Positions 43,820 to 51,449 of a stretch of 64,000 bases of DNA are shown piece after piece. Location: positions 62,001 through 126,000 of the forward strand of contig NZ_OAOQ01000006.1 of NCBI RefSeq assembly GCF_900207575.1, given 5' to 3'. The stretch's first letter is position 1. Each line of letters opens with the position of its first letter. The DNA is from Cereibacter ovatus. GTDB lineage: Bacteria > Pseudomonadota > Alphaproteobacteria > Rhodobacterales > Rhodobacteraceae. The notes under the pieces were generated by a model. That model was not told the origin of the DNA. It saw only the letters and a list, made by a program, of their open reading frames with translations, and did no database searches. A program made the translations under genes and the position numbers.

Positions 43820-44440
43820 TCAGCCCAGCAGGCCCGAGCCGCGGATCCCGTCGATCACGAACTGCACCGACAGAGCGGCGAGAAGCATCCCCAGCAGCCG
43901 GGTGATGACCAGCGTTCCGGTGCGGCCCAGCAGCCGTTCCAGCGGGCTTGCCACCAGAAACAGCAAAAACGCCGTGAGAATCGTGGCCAGCATCACCAGA
44001 TGCACCGCCAGCGTGCCGGTCCAGTCGCCGGCCGAGCCGACCAGCAGGATCATCGAGGCGATCGCGCCGGGGCCGGCCATCAGCGGGATACCCAGCGGGA
44101 ACACCGAAGGGTCGTGATCGTGCGGCTCGGCTGCGGTCTGGCCTTCGCGGCGCTGGGTGCGGCGTTCGAACAGCATGTCGAGCGCGGTCAGAAACAGCAA
44201 GATCCCGCCCGCGATGCGGAAGGCGGGCATCGAGATGCCGATGAAGTTCAGCGCGGCCTCACCCACCAGCCCGAACAGGGTCAGCACGCCGGCCGCCACA
44301 AGGCAGGCGCGGATGCCGATGGCAAGCCGGCGTTCGCGCGTCATGCCCGGCGTCAGTGCGATGAACAGCGGCACCAGGCCCAGCGGGTCGATGACCACGA
44401 ACAGCGTCGCGAAAGCGGTGACGATGAAGGTCGGGTCCAT
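43820..44440 (-). CDS. MarC family integral membrane protein
   Basis: The 206-residue protein has six hydrophobic segments. It shows the MarC/UPF0056 features VIDPLGLVPLFIALTPGMT near the start and PLGIPLMAGPGAIASMILL in the middle. The function of the family is not established; an old link to multiple antibiotic resistance was not upheld. The ATG shares one base with the stop codon of the upstream ABC-F gene, which indicates coupled translation. Confidence 0.88.
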   Translation of the reverse strand: MDPTFIVTAFATLFVVIDPLGLVPLFIALTPGMTRERRLAIGIRACLVAAGVLTLFGLVGEAALNFIGISMPAFRIAGGILLFLTALDMLFERRTQRREGQTAAEPHDHDPSVFPLGIPLMAGPGAIASMILLVGSAGDWTGTLAVHLVMLATILTAFLLFLVASPLERLLGRTGTLVITRLLGMLLAALSVQFVIDGIRGSGLLG

Positions 44441-46287
44441 CAGCCAGCCGCCTCGAGCCGTTCCTGCGCCTCAAGCCAGAGTGCTTCGGCGCGGTCGATC
44501 GCCTGGGCCACTTCGGCGAATTTCTTCTGCCACTCCGCCATTTCCGCCACCCGTTCCGGTTCGTAAAGCGCAGGGTCGGCCAGTTTTGCCGACAGCCGGT
44601 CGCGCATGTCGGTCAGCTTTTCCAGCCGATCCTCGCATTTGCGGACATCGGCGCGCAGGGCCATCATCTCGTCTCGGCCGGCCTTTCTGGGCGCGGGCTT
44701 TTCCGGCTTCTTCTCGGGCGGGGGGTCGTCCCCGGCCAGAAGCTGGCGGCGGTAGGCGTCGAGATCCTCGGAATAGGGCGTGACGGCGCCGCCCTTGACC
44801 AGCCAGAGCCGGTCGGCCACCAGTCCCAGAAGATGCATGTCATGGCTGACAAGCACGACAGCGCCGGCATATTCCGTCAGCGCCTCGACCAGTGCCTCGC
44901 GGCTTTCCATGTCGAGGTGGTTGGTGGGTTCGTCCAGGATCAGCAGATGCGGCGCGTCGATGGTGGCCAGAAGCAGCGAAAGCCGCGCCTTCTGCCCGCC
45001 CGAAAGCCGCCCCACCGCGGTTTCCGCCTGATCGGCCATCAGCCCGAAGCCGGCCAGTCGGGCGCGCAGGCGGGGCTGGCCTTCGTCGGGGCGCAGGCGC
45101 ATCACATGTTGCAGGGGCGTCTCGTCAATGTGCAGCTCATCGACCTGATGCTGGGCGAAATAGCCGATGCGCAGTTTTGACGAGCGGACCAGCCTGCCGT
45201 CCATCGGGTGAAGTTTGCCGGCCAGCAGCTTGGACAGCGTGGATTTTCCTTCGCCGTTGCGGCCCAGAAGCGCGATCCGGTCATCCTGATCGATGCGCAG
45301 CGACAGCCGCTTCAGGATCGCCTTGCCGTCATAGCCGACCGAGACGCCGTCCATCGTGATGATGGGGGGGGGCAGTTCCTCGGGCTTGGGGAAGGTGAAG
45401 ACCTGCCGTTTCGCCTCTTCGGGGGGCGTGATCGGGGTCATCTTCTCGAGCATCTTCACGCGGCTTTGCGCCTGCACGGCTTTCGATGCCTTGGCCTTGA
45501 AGCGGTCGACAAAGCTTTGTAGATGGGCGCGGCGTGCCTCTTGTTTCTTGGCCTCGGCGGCCTGCACGGCGCGCTTTTCCGCCATCTGGCGGGCGAACTG
45601 GTCGTAGGGGCCGGTCCAGTAGGTCAGCTTTTTCTGGTCCAGATGCAGGATGCCCTGCACCGCGCGGTTCAGAAGCCCGCGATCATGCGAGATGATCAGG
45701 ACGGTGTGGGGATATTTCTGCAAGTAGCTTTCCAGCCACAACGCGCCTTCAAGGTCGAGGTAGTTCGTCGGCTCGTCCAGCAGCAGCAGGTCGGGTTGCG
45801 CGAACAGCACCCCCGCCAGCGCCACCCGCATCCGCCAGCCGCCCGAGAAGTCCGAACAGGGGCGCCGCTGTGCCGCATCGTCAAAGCCCAGCCCCTTGAG
45901 GATGGCCGAGGCCCGCCCCTCGGCCGACCATGCGTCGATATCGGCCAGACGGTGCTGGATATCGGCGATGCGGTGGGGATCGGTGGCGTGTTCGGCCTCG
46001 GCCATAAGCTCGGCGCGTTCGGTATCGGCGGCCAGCACCGTATCCAGAAGCGAGGTCGCCGACGACGGCACCTCTTGCGCCACGCCCCCGATCCGCGAGC
46101 GGGCCGGCAGGGCGATCTCGCCGCCTTCCAGCGCCAGTTCGCCCCGGATCAGGCGGAACAAGGTGGTCTTGCCGGTGCCGTTGCGGCCGACAAGGCCGAC
46201 CTTGTGGCCGGTGGGAATCGTGGCCGAGGCGCCCGCGAACAGCGGCCGGCCTTCAACCGAATAAGAGATGTCGGAAATGCGCAGCAT
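44440..46287 (-). CDS. ABC-F family ATPase (Uup/YheS-like)
   Basis: The 615-residue soluble protein has two ABC domains and no membrane segments. Walker A sequences are GRNGTGKTT and GRNGEGKST; signatures are FSGGWRMRVALAG and LSGGQKARLSLLL; both domains keep DEPTN. The linker between them is Arg/Lys-rich (about 230-310), and a coiled-coil C-terminal extension follows (about 535-615). Such proteins act on the ribosome or in DNA metabolism (Uup) rather than in transport. The start follows the family N-terminus MLRISDISYSVEG. It is divergent from ndk across 128 nt. Confidence 0.9.
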   Translation of the reverse strand: MLRISDISYSVEGRPLFAGASATIPTGHKVGLVGRNGTGKTTLFRLIRGELALEGGEIALPARSRIGGVAQEVPSSATSLLDTVLAADTERAELMAEAEHATDPHRIADIQHRLADIDAWSAEGRASAILKGLGFDDAAQRRPCSDFSGGWRMRVALAGVLFAQPDLLLLDEPTNYLDLEGALWLESYLQKYPHTVLIISHDRGLLNRAVQGILHLDQKKLTYWTGPYDQFARQMAEKRAVQAAEAKKQEARRAHLQSFVDRFKAKASKAVQAQSRVKMLEKMTPITPPEEAKRQVFTFPKPEELPPPIITMDGVSVGYDGKAILKRLSLRIDQDDRIALLGRNGEGKSTLSKLLAGKLHPMDGRLVRSSKLRIGYFAQHQVDELHIDETPLQHVMRLRPDEGQPRLRARLAGFGLMADQAETAVGRLSGGQKARLSLLLATIDAPHLLILDEPTNHLDMESREALVEALTEYAGAVVLVSHDMHLLGLVADRLWLVKGGAVTPYSEDLDAYRRQLLAGDDPPPEKKPEKPAPRKAGRDEMMALRADVRKCEDRLEKLTDMRDRLSAKLADPALYEPERVAEMAEWQKKFAEVAQAIDRAEALWLEAQERLEAAG

Positions 46288-46415
46288 GGGCCGGGTGATG
46301 GACTGCGCCGCCCCGGCTGTCAACGCGGGCCGGGCCCCGATTGCCCCCTTTTGTCGCAACCGGCCGCGTGCTAAGGCCCACGCGCAGAGTTTCACCCCTT
46401 CGAGGAGACGCCGAA

Positions 46416-46838
46416 ATGGCCATCGAACGCACCCTGTCGATCATCAAGCCCGACGCGACCCGCCGCAACCTGACCGGCAAGATCAACGCCAAGTTCGAGG
46501 ATGCCGGCCTGCGCATCGTCGCGCAAAAGCGCATCCACCTGTCGCTGGCGCAGGCGCAGAAGTTCTATGCCGTCCACGCCGAGCGCCCCTTCTTTGCCGA
46601 ACTGACCGAGTTCATGGCGTCCGAGCCGGTGGTGGTTCAGGTTCTGGAAGGCGAAGGCGCGATTGCCAAGAACCGCGAAGTGATGGGCGCGACCAACCCT
46701 GCCAACGCCGATGCCGGCACGATCCGCAAGGAATTTGCCCTGTCGGTCGGCGAGAACTCGGTTCACGGCTCGGATGCGCCGGAAACCGCGGCGGAAGAAA
46801 TCGCCTTCTTCTTCTCGGGTCTTGAACTGGTCGGCTGA
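46416..46838 (+). CDS. ndk: Nucleoside diphosphate kinase
   Basis: Ndk transfers the gamma-phosphate among nucleoside di- and triphosphates. The 140-residue protein has the typical size. The phosphohistidine is His117 in the active-site loop [13 protein letters not shown]. Further conserved stretches are [16 protein letters not shown] and [26 protein letters not shown] precedes the ATG. A textbook terminator follows the stop. Confidence 0.97.
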   Translation: MAIERTLSIIKPDATRRNLTGKINAKFEDAGLRIVAQKRIHLSLAQAQKFYAVHAERPFFAELTEFMASEPVVVQVLEGEGAIAKNREVMGATNPANADAGTIRKEFALSVGENSVHGSDAPETAAEEIAFFFSGLELVG

Positions 46839-46860
46839 TCGCCCACCCGTCAGACAGTGA

Positions 46861-46888
46861 AAAGGCCGGCGTTTCCGCCGGCCTTTTT
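46861..46888 (+). terminator. Rho-independent terminator after ndk
   Basis: A perfect 11-bp stem AAAGGCCGGCG/CGCCGGCCTTT with loop TTTC continues into TT, giving a run of five T. It begins 22 nt after the ndk stop. The convergent 43-codon gene ends 26 nt further on and may share it. Confidence 0.92.
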
Positions 46889-46913
46889 CATGTCGAACTG
46901 CCGCCGCGACCGA

Positions 46914-47045
46914 TCAGATCGAGGCCCAGTCGTTGAACACCGGCCGCGCGGGCACGGGCTGGCGCACGGTTTCGGCGCCGCCCATCTGGGACGAGGCCGG
47001 CGCGGTGCCTTGTTGCGGTTGCGGGATCGAGGCTTCCTTGGCCAT
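46914..47045 (-). CDS. Small protein of unknown function (43 residues)
   Basis: A 43-codon frame with GGAG about 10 nt before the ATG encodes MAKEASIPQPQQGTAPASSQ followed by a Met-Gly-Gly turn and an Arg/Pro-rich end (QPVPARPVFNDWASI). It has no membrane segment and is likely disordered. The upstream 236 nt to copZ hold no supported gene. Position behind a terminator and a good ribosome-binding site support it as real. Function unknown. Confidence 0.5.
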   Translation of the reverse strand: MAKEASIPQPQQGTAPASSQMGGAETVRQPVPARPVFNDWASI

Positions 47046-47281
47046 GTGACTGCTCCGGGTCGGGCTACGGGTTACAAAGTCTGTCTGCGTCGGTCTGTAT
47101 CCCCCCGCCATGCAGCGCCTTGGGCGGGTGCGATGGCGGCAAGATGACACATTCCCCTTTGTGTATGCTTCATCCCCGAGTCGGGCAAGAAGATTGTATG
47201 CCGCCGAATACCGAAGTCGCCGGACATTGCGTCAGATTTGTCACGCCCTGTCCGAATTGCGCCCGCAAGCCGTGTCCGGCC

Positions 47282-47482
47282 TCAGTCGATCACCGATGCG
47301 GGAAAGCCGATCACATCAAGCGCCGAGATCAGCATTGCCGCGGGGATGGTGCCTTCGACAGTGGCGGTGCGGGCCTCCTGATCGAAGCTGATGCCGTCGA
47401 AGCCCGGCAACGGGGCCAGCGCCCCCTGAATCGCGGCGCGGCAATGGCCGCAGGACATGTCGGGAATGGAAAGTCGGGTCAT
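47282..47482 (-). CDS. copZ: Copper chaperone CopZ (HMA domain)
   Basis: The 66-residue protein is a single heavy-metal-associated domain with the Cu(I)-binding motif MSCGHC (MxCxxC) at residues 9-14. It would carry cytosolic copper to the CopA ATPase encoded on the other side of the shared promoter region. A CueR-type promoter lies directly upstream. Confidence 0.92.
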   Translation of the reverse strand: MTRLSIPDMSCGHCRAAIQGALAPLPGFDGISFDQEARTATVEGTIPAAMLISALDVIGFPASVID

Positions 47483-47502
47483 GGTGGTCTCCTTTTCCGC
47501 TC

Positions 47503-47533
47503 AGATGAGGGGCTTCCCGTGCGGGAAGGTCAA
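47503..47533 (-). promoter_or_regulatory. CueR-type promoter and operator of copZ
   Basis: On the minus strand the -35 box TTGACC (47533-47528) and the -10 box TCATCT (47508-47503) are separated by 19 nt, the long spacer typical of MerR-family promoters. The spacer contains a perfect dyad CTTCCCG-CA-CGGGAAG, which fits the known CueR operator core (CCTTCC-GGAAGG type). The start codon follows 21 nt after the -10 box. Confidence 0.82.
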
Positions 47534-47570
47534 GCCTCACGCGAAAGTTTCGCGCGGGCCTTGACCTTCC
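47524..47570. repeat. 47-bp near-palindrome between copZ and copA
   Basis: Outer arms GGAAGGTCAAG and CTTGACCTTCC are perfect complements, and the centre CGCGAAAGTTTCGCG is a perfect 15-bp palindrome. In total 20 of 23 base pairs match around position 47547. The outer arms are the two -35 regions plus half of each operator; the centre is not part of either promoter. Confidence 0.75.
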
Positions 47571-47591
47571 AGTGTCGGGAGGGCCCATCTT
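47561..47591 (+). promoter_or_regulatory. CueR-type promoter and operator of copA
   Basis: The -35 box TTGACC (47561-47566) and the -10 box CATCTT (47586-47591) have a 19-nt spacer. The dyad CCTTCC-AGTGTC-GGGAGG has one mismatch. It mirrors the copZ promoter and points to copA, with the ATG 19 nt downstream. Confidence 0.78.
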
Positions 47592-47610
47592 CCCCTTGAA
47601 GGAGATCGCC

Positions 47611-50049
47611 ATGACGCCGAACGCCCCGCCTGCCGGCCTGAACTCGCTGCGCCTGCGCCCCGAGGGGATGAGTTGCGCCTCGTGCGTGGCGCGGACCGAA
47701 CGCGCCCTGAGCGCCGTTCCGGGGGTGGCCGAGGCCCGGGTCAGCCTTGCCGACGAAAGCGCCGAGATCCGCTATGCCGCCCCCGCGACGCCGGGCGCGC
47801 TGGCCGAGGCGCTGGCGCGGGCGGGCTATCCCGCGCGGCAGGAACGGGTGACGCTGTCGGTCGAGGGCATGACCTGCGCGGCCTGCACCGGGCGGGTGGA
47901 ACGGGTGCTGGCGGCGCAGCCGGGCGTGGTCTCGGCCAGCGCGAACCTTGCCAGCCGCCGCGCGCAGGTCGTGGCGTGGGAAGGTGCGGTCACCGCGCAG
48001 GCGCTGGTGCAGGCGGTGACGCGCGCGGGCTTTGCCTCCGCGCCGCTGGACAGTCAGGCGCCCGACCGCCGTGCCGAGGATTACCGCCGGCTGAAGCGCG
48101 ATGCGCTGGTGGCGGCGGTGCTGGCGCTGCCGGTGGTTCTGGTCGAGATGGGCGGCCATCTGATCCCGGCGCTGCACCACTGGATCGCGGCGACCATCGG
48201 CACCGACGCCTTCTGGATGGTGCAGTTCGTGCTGGCGACGCTGGTTCTGGCGGGGCCGGGGCGGCGGTTCTTCCTGAAGGGCCTGCCGGTATTGCGCCGC
48301 GGGGCGCCGGACATGAACAGCCTTGTCGCGGTGGGCACGCTGGCGGCCTGGGCCTTTTCCACCGTGGCCACCTTTGCGCCCGCCCTGCTGCCCGAAGGCC
48401 AGCGCGCGGTCTATTTCGAGGCCGCGGCGGTGATCGTCGTGCTGATCCTGACAGGCCGGGTGATGGAGGCGCGGGCACGCGGGCAGGCCGGTGCGGCGAT
48501 TGCCAGTCTGATGCGGCTTCAGCCCCGCACCGCCCGCATCGAGCGCGAGGGCGCGCTGATCGAAGTGCCGATCGAGAGTATCACCTCGGGTGCCGTGCTG
48601 CATATCCGGCCGGGCGAGCGTATCCCGCTGGATGGTGTGGTCGTCTCGGGCGAAAGCGCGGTCGATGAAAGCATGTTGACCGGCGAGCCGCTGCCGGTGG
48701 CCAAGACGGCCGGCGCCGTGCTGGTGGGCGGCAGCATGAACGGCCGCGGCGCGCTGGTGATGCGGGCGACCAAGGTCGGCGCCGAAACCGTTCTGGCCCG
48801 CATCATCGCCATGGTCGAAGAGGCGCAGGGCGCCAAGTTGCCGGTGCAGGCGCTGGTCGATCGGATCACGCTGTGGTTCGTGCCGGCGGTGATGGCGGCG
48901 GCTGGGCTGACGGTGCTGGTCTGGCTGGCGCTTGGCCCCGGTCTGGGTGCGGCGCTGGTGGCGGGGGTGTCGGTGCTGATCATCGCCTGTCCCTGCGCGA
49001 TGGGGCTGGCCACGCCGGTCTCGATCATGGTGGCGACGGGGCGCGCGGCGGAACTGGGGGTGTTGTTTCGCAAGGGCGATGCGCTGCAACGGCTGGCCGA
49101 GGTCGAGCGGGTGGCCTTCGACAAGACCGGCACCCTGACCGAGGGCCGCCCGCAGGTGACCGACATCCGTCCGGTCAACGGCTTTGATGCCGACACGCTG
49201 CTGCGCCTTGCCGCCGCGGTCGAGGCGCGGTCGGAACATCCGCTGGCCGGCGCGATCCTGCGGGCGGCAAAGGGGATCGCGCTGCCCGAGGCGACGGGCT
49301 TTGTGGCCTCGGCCGGTCATGGCGCCGAGGCGCTGGTCGAGGGGCAGCCGGTGCGGGTGGGTAGCGCGCGGATGATGGCCGGGATCGATCTTGCCCCGCT
49401 GGCGGCGGCGGCCGACCAGTTGGCCGGGCAGGGGCGCACGCCGGTCTTTGTCGCGGCAGGGGGCCGGCTTGCCGGGCTTCTGGCGGTGGCCGACCGGGTA
49501 AAGCCCACGGCGCGGGCGGCGGTGGCGGGGCTGTCGGCGCTTGGGTTGCCCTCGGCCATGGTCACGGGCGATGCGCCGGGGGTGGCGCGGGCCATCGGGG
49601 CCGAGTTGGGGATCACCGACATTCATGCCGGCGTGCTGCCCAGCGGCAAGCTGGACGAGGTCGCCCGCATGGGCCGGGTGGCTTTCGTGGGCGACGGGAT
49701 CAACGACGCGCCGGCGCTGGCGGCGGCGGATGTGGGCGTGGCCATCGGCACCGGCACCGATGTGGCGATCGAGGCGGCCGATGTGGTGCTGATCTCGGGC
49801 GATCCGATGGGGGTGGCGACGGCGGTCGCGCTGTCGCGGCGCACCATGCGCAACATCCGCCAGAATCTGGCCTGGGCCTTTGGCTACAATGTGGCGCTGA
49901 TCCCGGTGGCGGCGGGGGTGCTGGCGCCCTTCGGCGGGCCGATGCTGTCGCCGATGCTGGCGGCGGGCGCGATGGCGTTTTCGTCGGTCTTTGTGTTGAC
50001 CAATGCCTTGCGGCTGCGCCGCATCGGCCCGGAAAAGGTGCGCCCATGA
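47611..50049 (+). CDS. copA: Copper-exporting P1B-type ATPase CopA
   Basis: CopA pumps Cu(I) out of the cytoplasm. The 812-residue protein has two N-terminal metal-binding domains, with Cys22/Cys25 (MSCASC) and Cys89/Cys92 (MTCAAC). Eight membrane helices follow, with the transport motif CPC at 460-462 ([11 protein letters not shown]), the phosphorylation motif DKTGT from residue 504, and [10 protein letters not shown] near the end. GAAGGAGA precedes the ATG. The stop overlaps cueR by ATGA, so the efflux pump and its activator are co-expressed. Confidence 0.96.
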   Translation: MTPNAPPAGLNSLRLRPEGMSCASCVARTERALSAVPGVAEARVSLADESAEIRYAAPATPGALAEALARAGYPARQERVTLSVEGMTCAACTGRVERVLAAQPGVVSASANLASRRAQVVAWEGAVTAQALVQAVTRAGFASAPLDSQAPDRRAEDYRRLKRDALVAAVLALPVVLVEMGGHLIPALHHWIAATIGTDAFWMVQFVLATLVLAGPGRRFFLKGLPVLRRGAPDMNSLVAVGTLAAWAFSTVATFAPALLPEGQRAVYFEAAAVIVVLILTGRVMEARARGQAGAAIASLMRLQPRTARIEREGALIEVPIESITSGAVLHIRPGERIPLDGVVVSGESAVDESMLTGEPLPVAKTAGAVLVGGSMNGRGALVMRATKVGAETVLARIIAMVEEAQGAKLPVQALVDRITLWFVPAVMAAAGLTVLVWLALGPGLGAALVAGVSVLIIACPCAMGLATPVSIMVATGRAAELGVLFRKGDALQRLAEVERVAFDKTGTLTEGRPQVTDIRPVNGFDADTLLRLAAAVEARSEHPLAGAILRAAKGIALPEATGFVASAGHGAEALVEGQPVRVGSARMMAGIDLAPLAAAADQLAGQGRTPVFVAAGGRLAGLLAVADRVKPTARAAVAGLSALGLPSAMVTGDAPGVARAIGAELGITDIHAGVLPSGKLDEVARMGRVAFVGDGINDAPALAAADVGVAIGTGTDVAIEAADVVLISGDPMGVATAVALSRRTMRNIRQNLAWAFGYNVALIPVAAGVLAPFGGPMLSPMLAAGAMAFSSVFVLTNALRLRRIGPEKVRP

Positions 50050-50474
50050 ACATCAAGGAAGCGGCCGCCCGTTCCGGCCTGCCGGCCAAGACCATCCGCT
50101 ATTACGAGGACATCGGCCTTGTGCGCCCGCTGCGCGGCCCGAACGGCTACCGCAGGTTCCGCGATGCCGATCTGCACAAGCTGGGTTTTCTGGGCCGGGC
50201 CCGCTCGCTTGGCTTCACCATCGAGGAATGCCGCACGCTGCTGGCGCTGTGGGAGGACCGCGCCCGCGCCAGCGCCGACGTGAAGCAGTTGGCCGAACGC
50301 CACCTTGTCCGGATCTCCGACAAGATCGCCGAACTCCAGGCGATGCAGGCCACGCTGTCACATCTGGTGCAGGCCTGCGCGGGCGACGACCGGCCCGATT
50401 GTCCGATCCTTGAAGGGCTGGCGCCCGGCTGCTGCCACCGGACGGGCGGGCCGCCCCATGGGCCATCGGCCTGA
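50046..50474 (+). CDS. cueR: Copper-responsive MerR-family activator CueR
   Basis: The 142-residue protein has the MerR winged-helix start [27 protein letters not shown] dimerisation helix follows, then the Cu(I)-binding pair Cys111 and Cys119 (seven residues between) in [14 protein letters not shown] motif near the C-terminus is also typical of this class. It would bind the two long-spacer promoters 2.5 kb upstream and so control itself through copA. Confidence 0.92.
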   Translation: MNIKEAAARSGLPAKTIRYYEDIGLVRPLRGPNGYRRFRDADLHKLGFLGRARSLGFTIEECRTLLALWEDRARASADVKQLAERHLVRISDKIAELQAMQATLSHLVQACAGDDRPDCPILEGLAPGCCHRTGGPPHGPSA

Positions 50475-50505
50475 CGCAAGCCGGAAAATCGGCGCGGTGT
50501 CGCGG

Positions 50506-50940
50506 TCAGGCGACCTTCAGCAGATCTTCAAGTTCGGTGTTTTCCTGCACCATGTCGCGCAGTGACAGCTTGTCAAGCGAGCCATAGAACGCCGCCAGCG
50601 CATCGTTGAGCGCGCATTTCAGCCGGCAGGATGGCGTCAGCGGGCAGGTGTTTTCCTTTTTCGAGAAACACTCGGTAAAGGGCAGGTTCGATTCAAAGGT
50701 TCGGAACACATCGCCCACCACGATCTTTTCCGCCGGCCGCCCCAGCGCCAGCCCGCCGCAACGCCCGCGCACGGTGCGCAGAAAGCCCTTCTGCGCCAGC
50801 CCGTGAATGACCTGCGCCAGATGGTTTTCCGATGCGTTGCAGGCCGCCGCCACCTCGGCCTTGCGGACGACGCGGCCATCGTTGATCGCGCAGAACATCA
50901 GCGTGCGCATCGCCAGATTGGTGCGGGTGGTCAATCGCAT
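50506..50940 (-). CDS. Rrf2-family Fe-S regulator (NsrR/RirA type)
   Basis: The 144-residue protein has an N-terminal winged helix (MRLTTRTNLAMRTLMFCAIN; ACNASENHLAQVIHGL; VRGRCGGLALGRPAEKI). Potential Fe-S cysteines are Cys91, Cys99 and Cys105, plus an extra Cys109. Spacing 8 and 6 equals that reported for RirA, whereas the C-terminal part (CRLKCALNDALAAFYGSLDKLSLRDMV) reads like NsrR. NsrR senses nitric oxide and RirA senses iron and Fe-S status, so either role is open. The long frame upstream of ATG 50940 is not part of the protein. Confidence 0.85.
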   Translation of the reverse strand: MRLTTRTNLAMRTLMFCAINDGRVVRKAEVAAACNASENHLAQVIHGLAQKGFLRTVRGRCGGLALGRPAEKIVVGDVFRTFESNLPFTECFSKKENTCPLTPSCRLKCALNDALAAFYGSLDKLSLRDMVQENTELEDLLKVA

Positions 50941-51449
50941 GTGCCTGCCTTTGCCGGTGAATCCTTCGCCGCGAATCCCCATGGCATCCGCGCCAACATG
51001 ATCCAGATGATCCGCCCCGCGGGGGAGAGGAAAAGTCATATCCAGCACAAGCAATTTGTCGCAGCCCTTCCATGGCTGCCCTGAACCGTGCCGGATCGGG
51101 GAAAAGCGCCCGTTTTGGCGGCATCGGCGCAGATTTCGCGGCATCGGCGCCGGCCTGCTGCGGGGGATGGGCGCGCAAGGCGCGACCGCGCGGCATCAAG
51201 GGACAATGGCAGCGGCTTGGATCGCGATCAGGCACCATGTTGGCAAATTCCTTGCATGGCCTCGTGAAAGCAGCGCGGAATGCATATGTCGAACGAATGG
51301 ACCGACGTCAGCCCGCAACCTTGTGACCCCGTTCCGCGGCGGGCACAGTGCGATCCTGCCCGCTTGACCGGCGGCGGAGCGCAGGTCAAATCACCACCGA
51401 CCGATGCCGTCCGGCGCCCGTGCCGGACCCTTGAAACGGACACCCGCCC
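50941..51449. other. 509-nt gap between Rrf2 gene and glgP
   Basis: This divergent region must hold the promoters of the Rrf2 gene and of the glycogen operon. I see no supported gene. Notable patterns are the 10-bp palindrome GATCGCGATC near 51217 and a more AT-rich part at about 51240-51300. No FNR-type or clear -35/-10 pair is convincing. Confidence 0.4.

Noticed and set aside
45710-45730. GGATATTTC in the ABC-F gene as a seventh copy of the repeated element
   Set aside because: Only the short core is similar, no hairpin or CCAGAATGA follows, and it is explained by the codons for QKYPHT.
47120-47599. Cysteine-rich plus-strand frame between the 43-codon gene and copA
   Set aside because: It runs antisense through copZ and the CueR promoters and has no ribosome-binding site; the C-P-x-C pattern is likely chance.
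50941-51449. FNR-type or NsrR-type operator in the Rrf2-glgP gap
   Set aside because: The palindrome GATCGCGATC does not fit TTGAT-N4-ATCAA or an NsrR site, and no other candidate is convincing.
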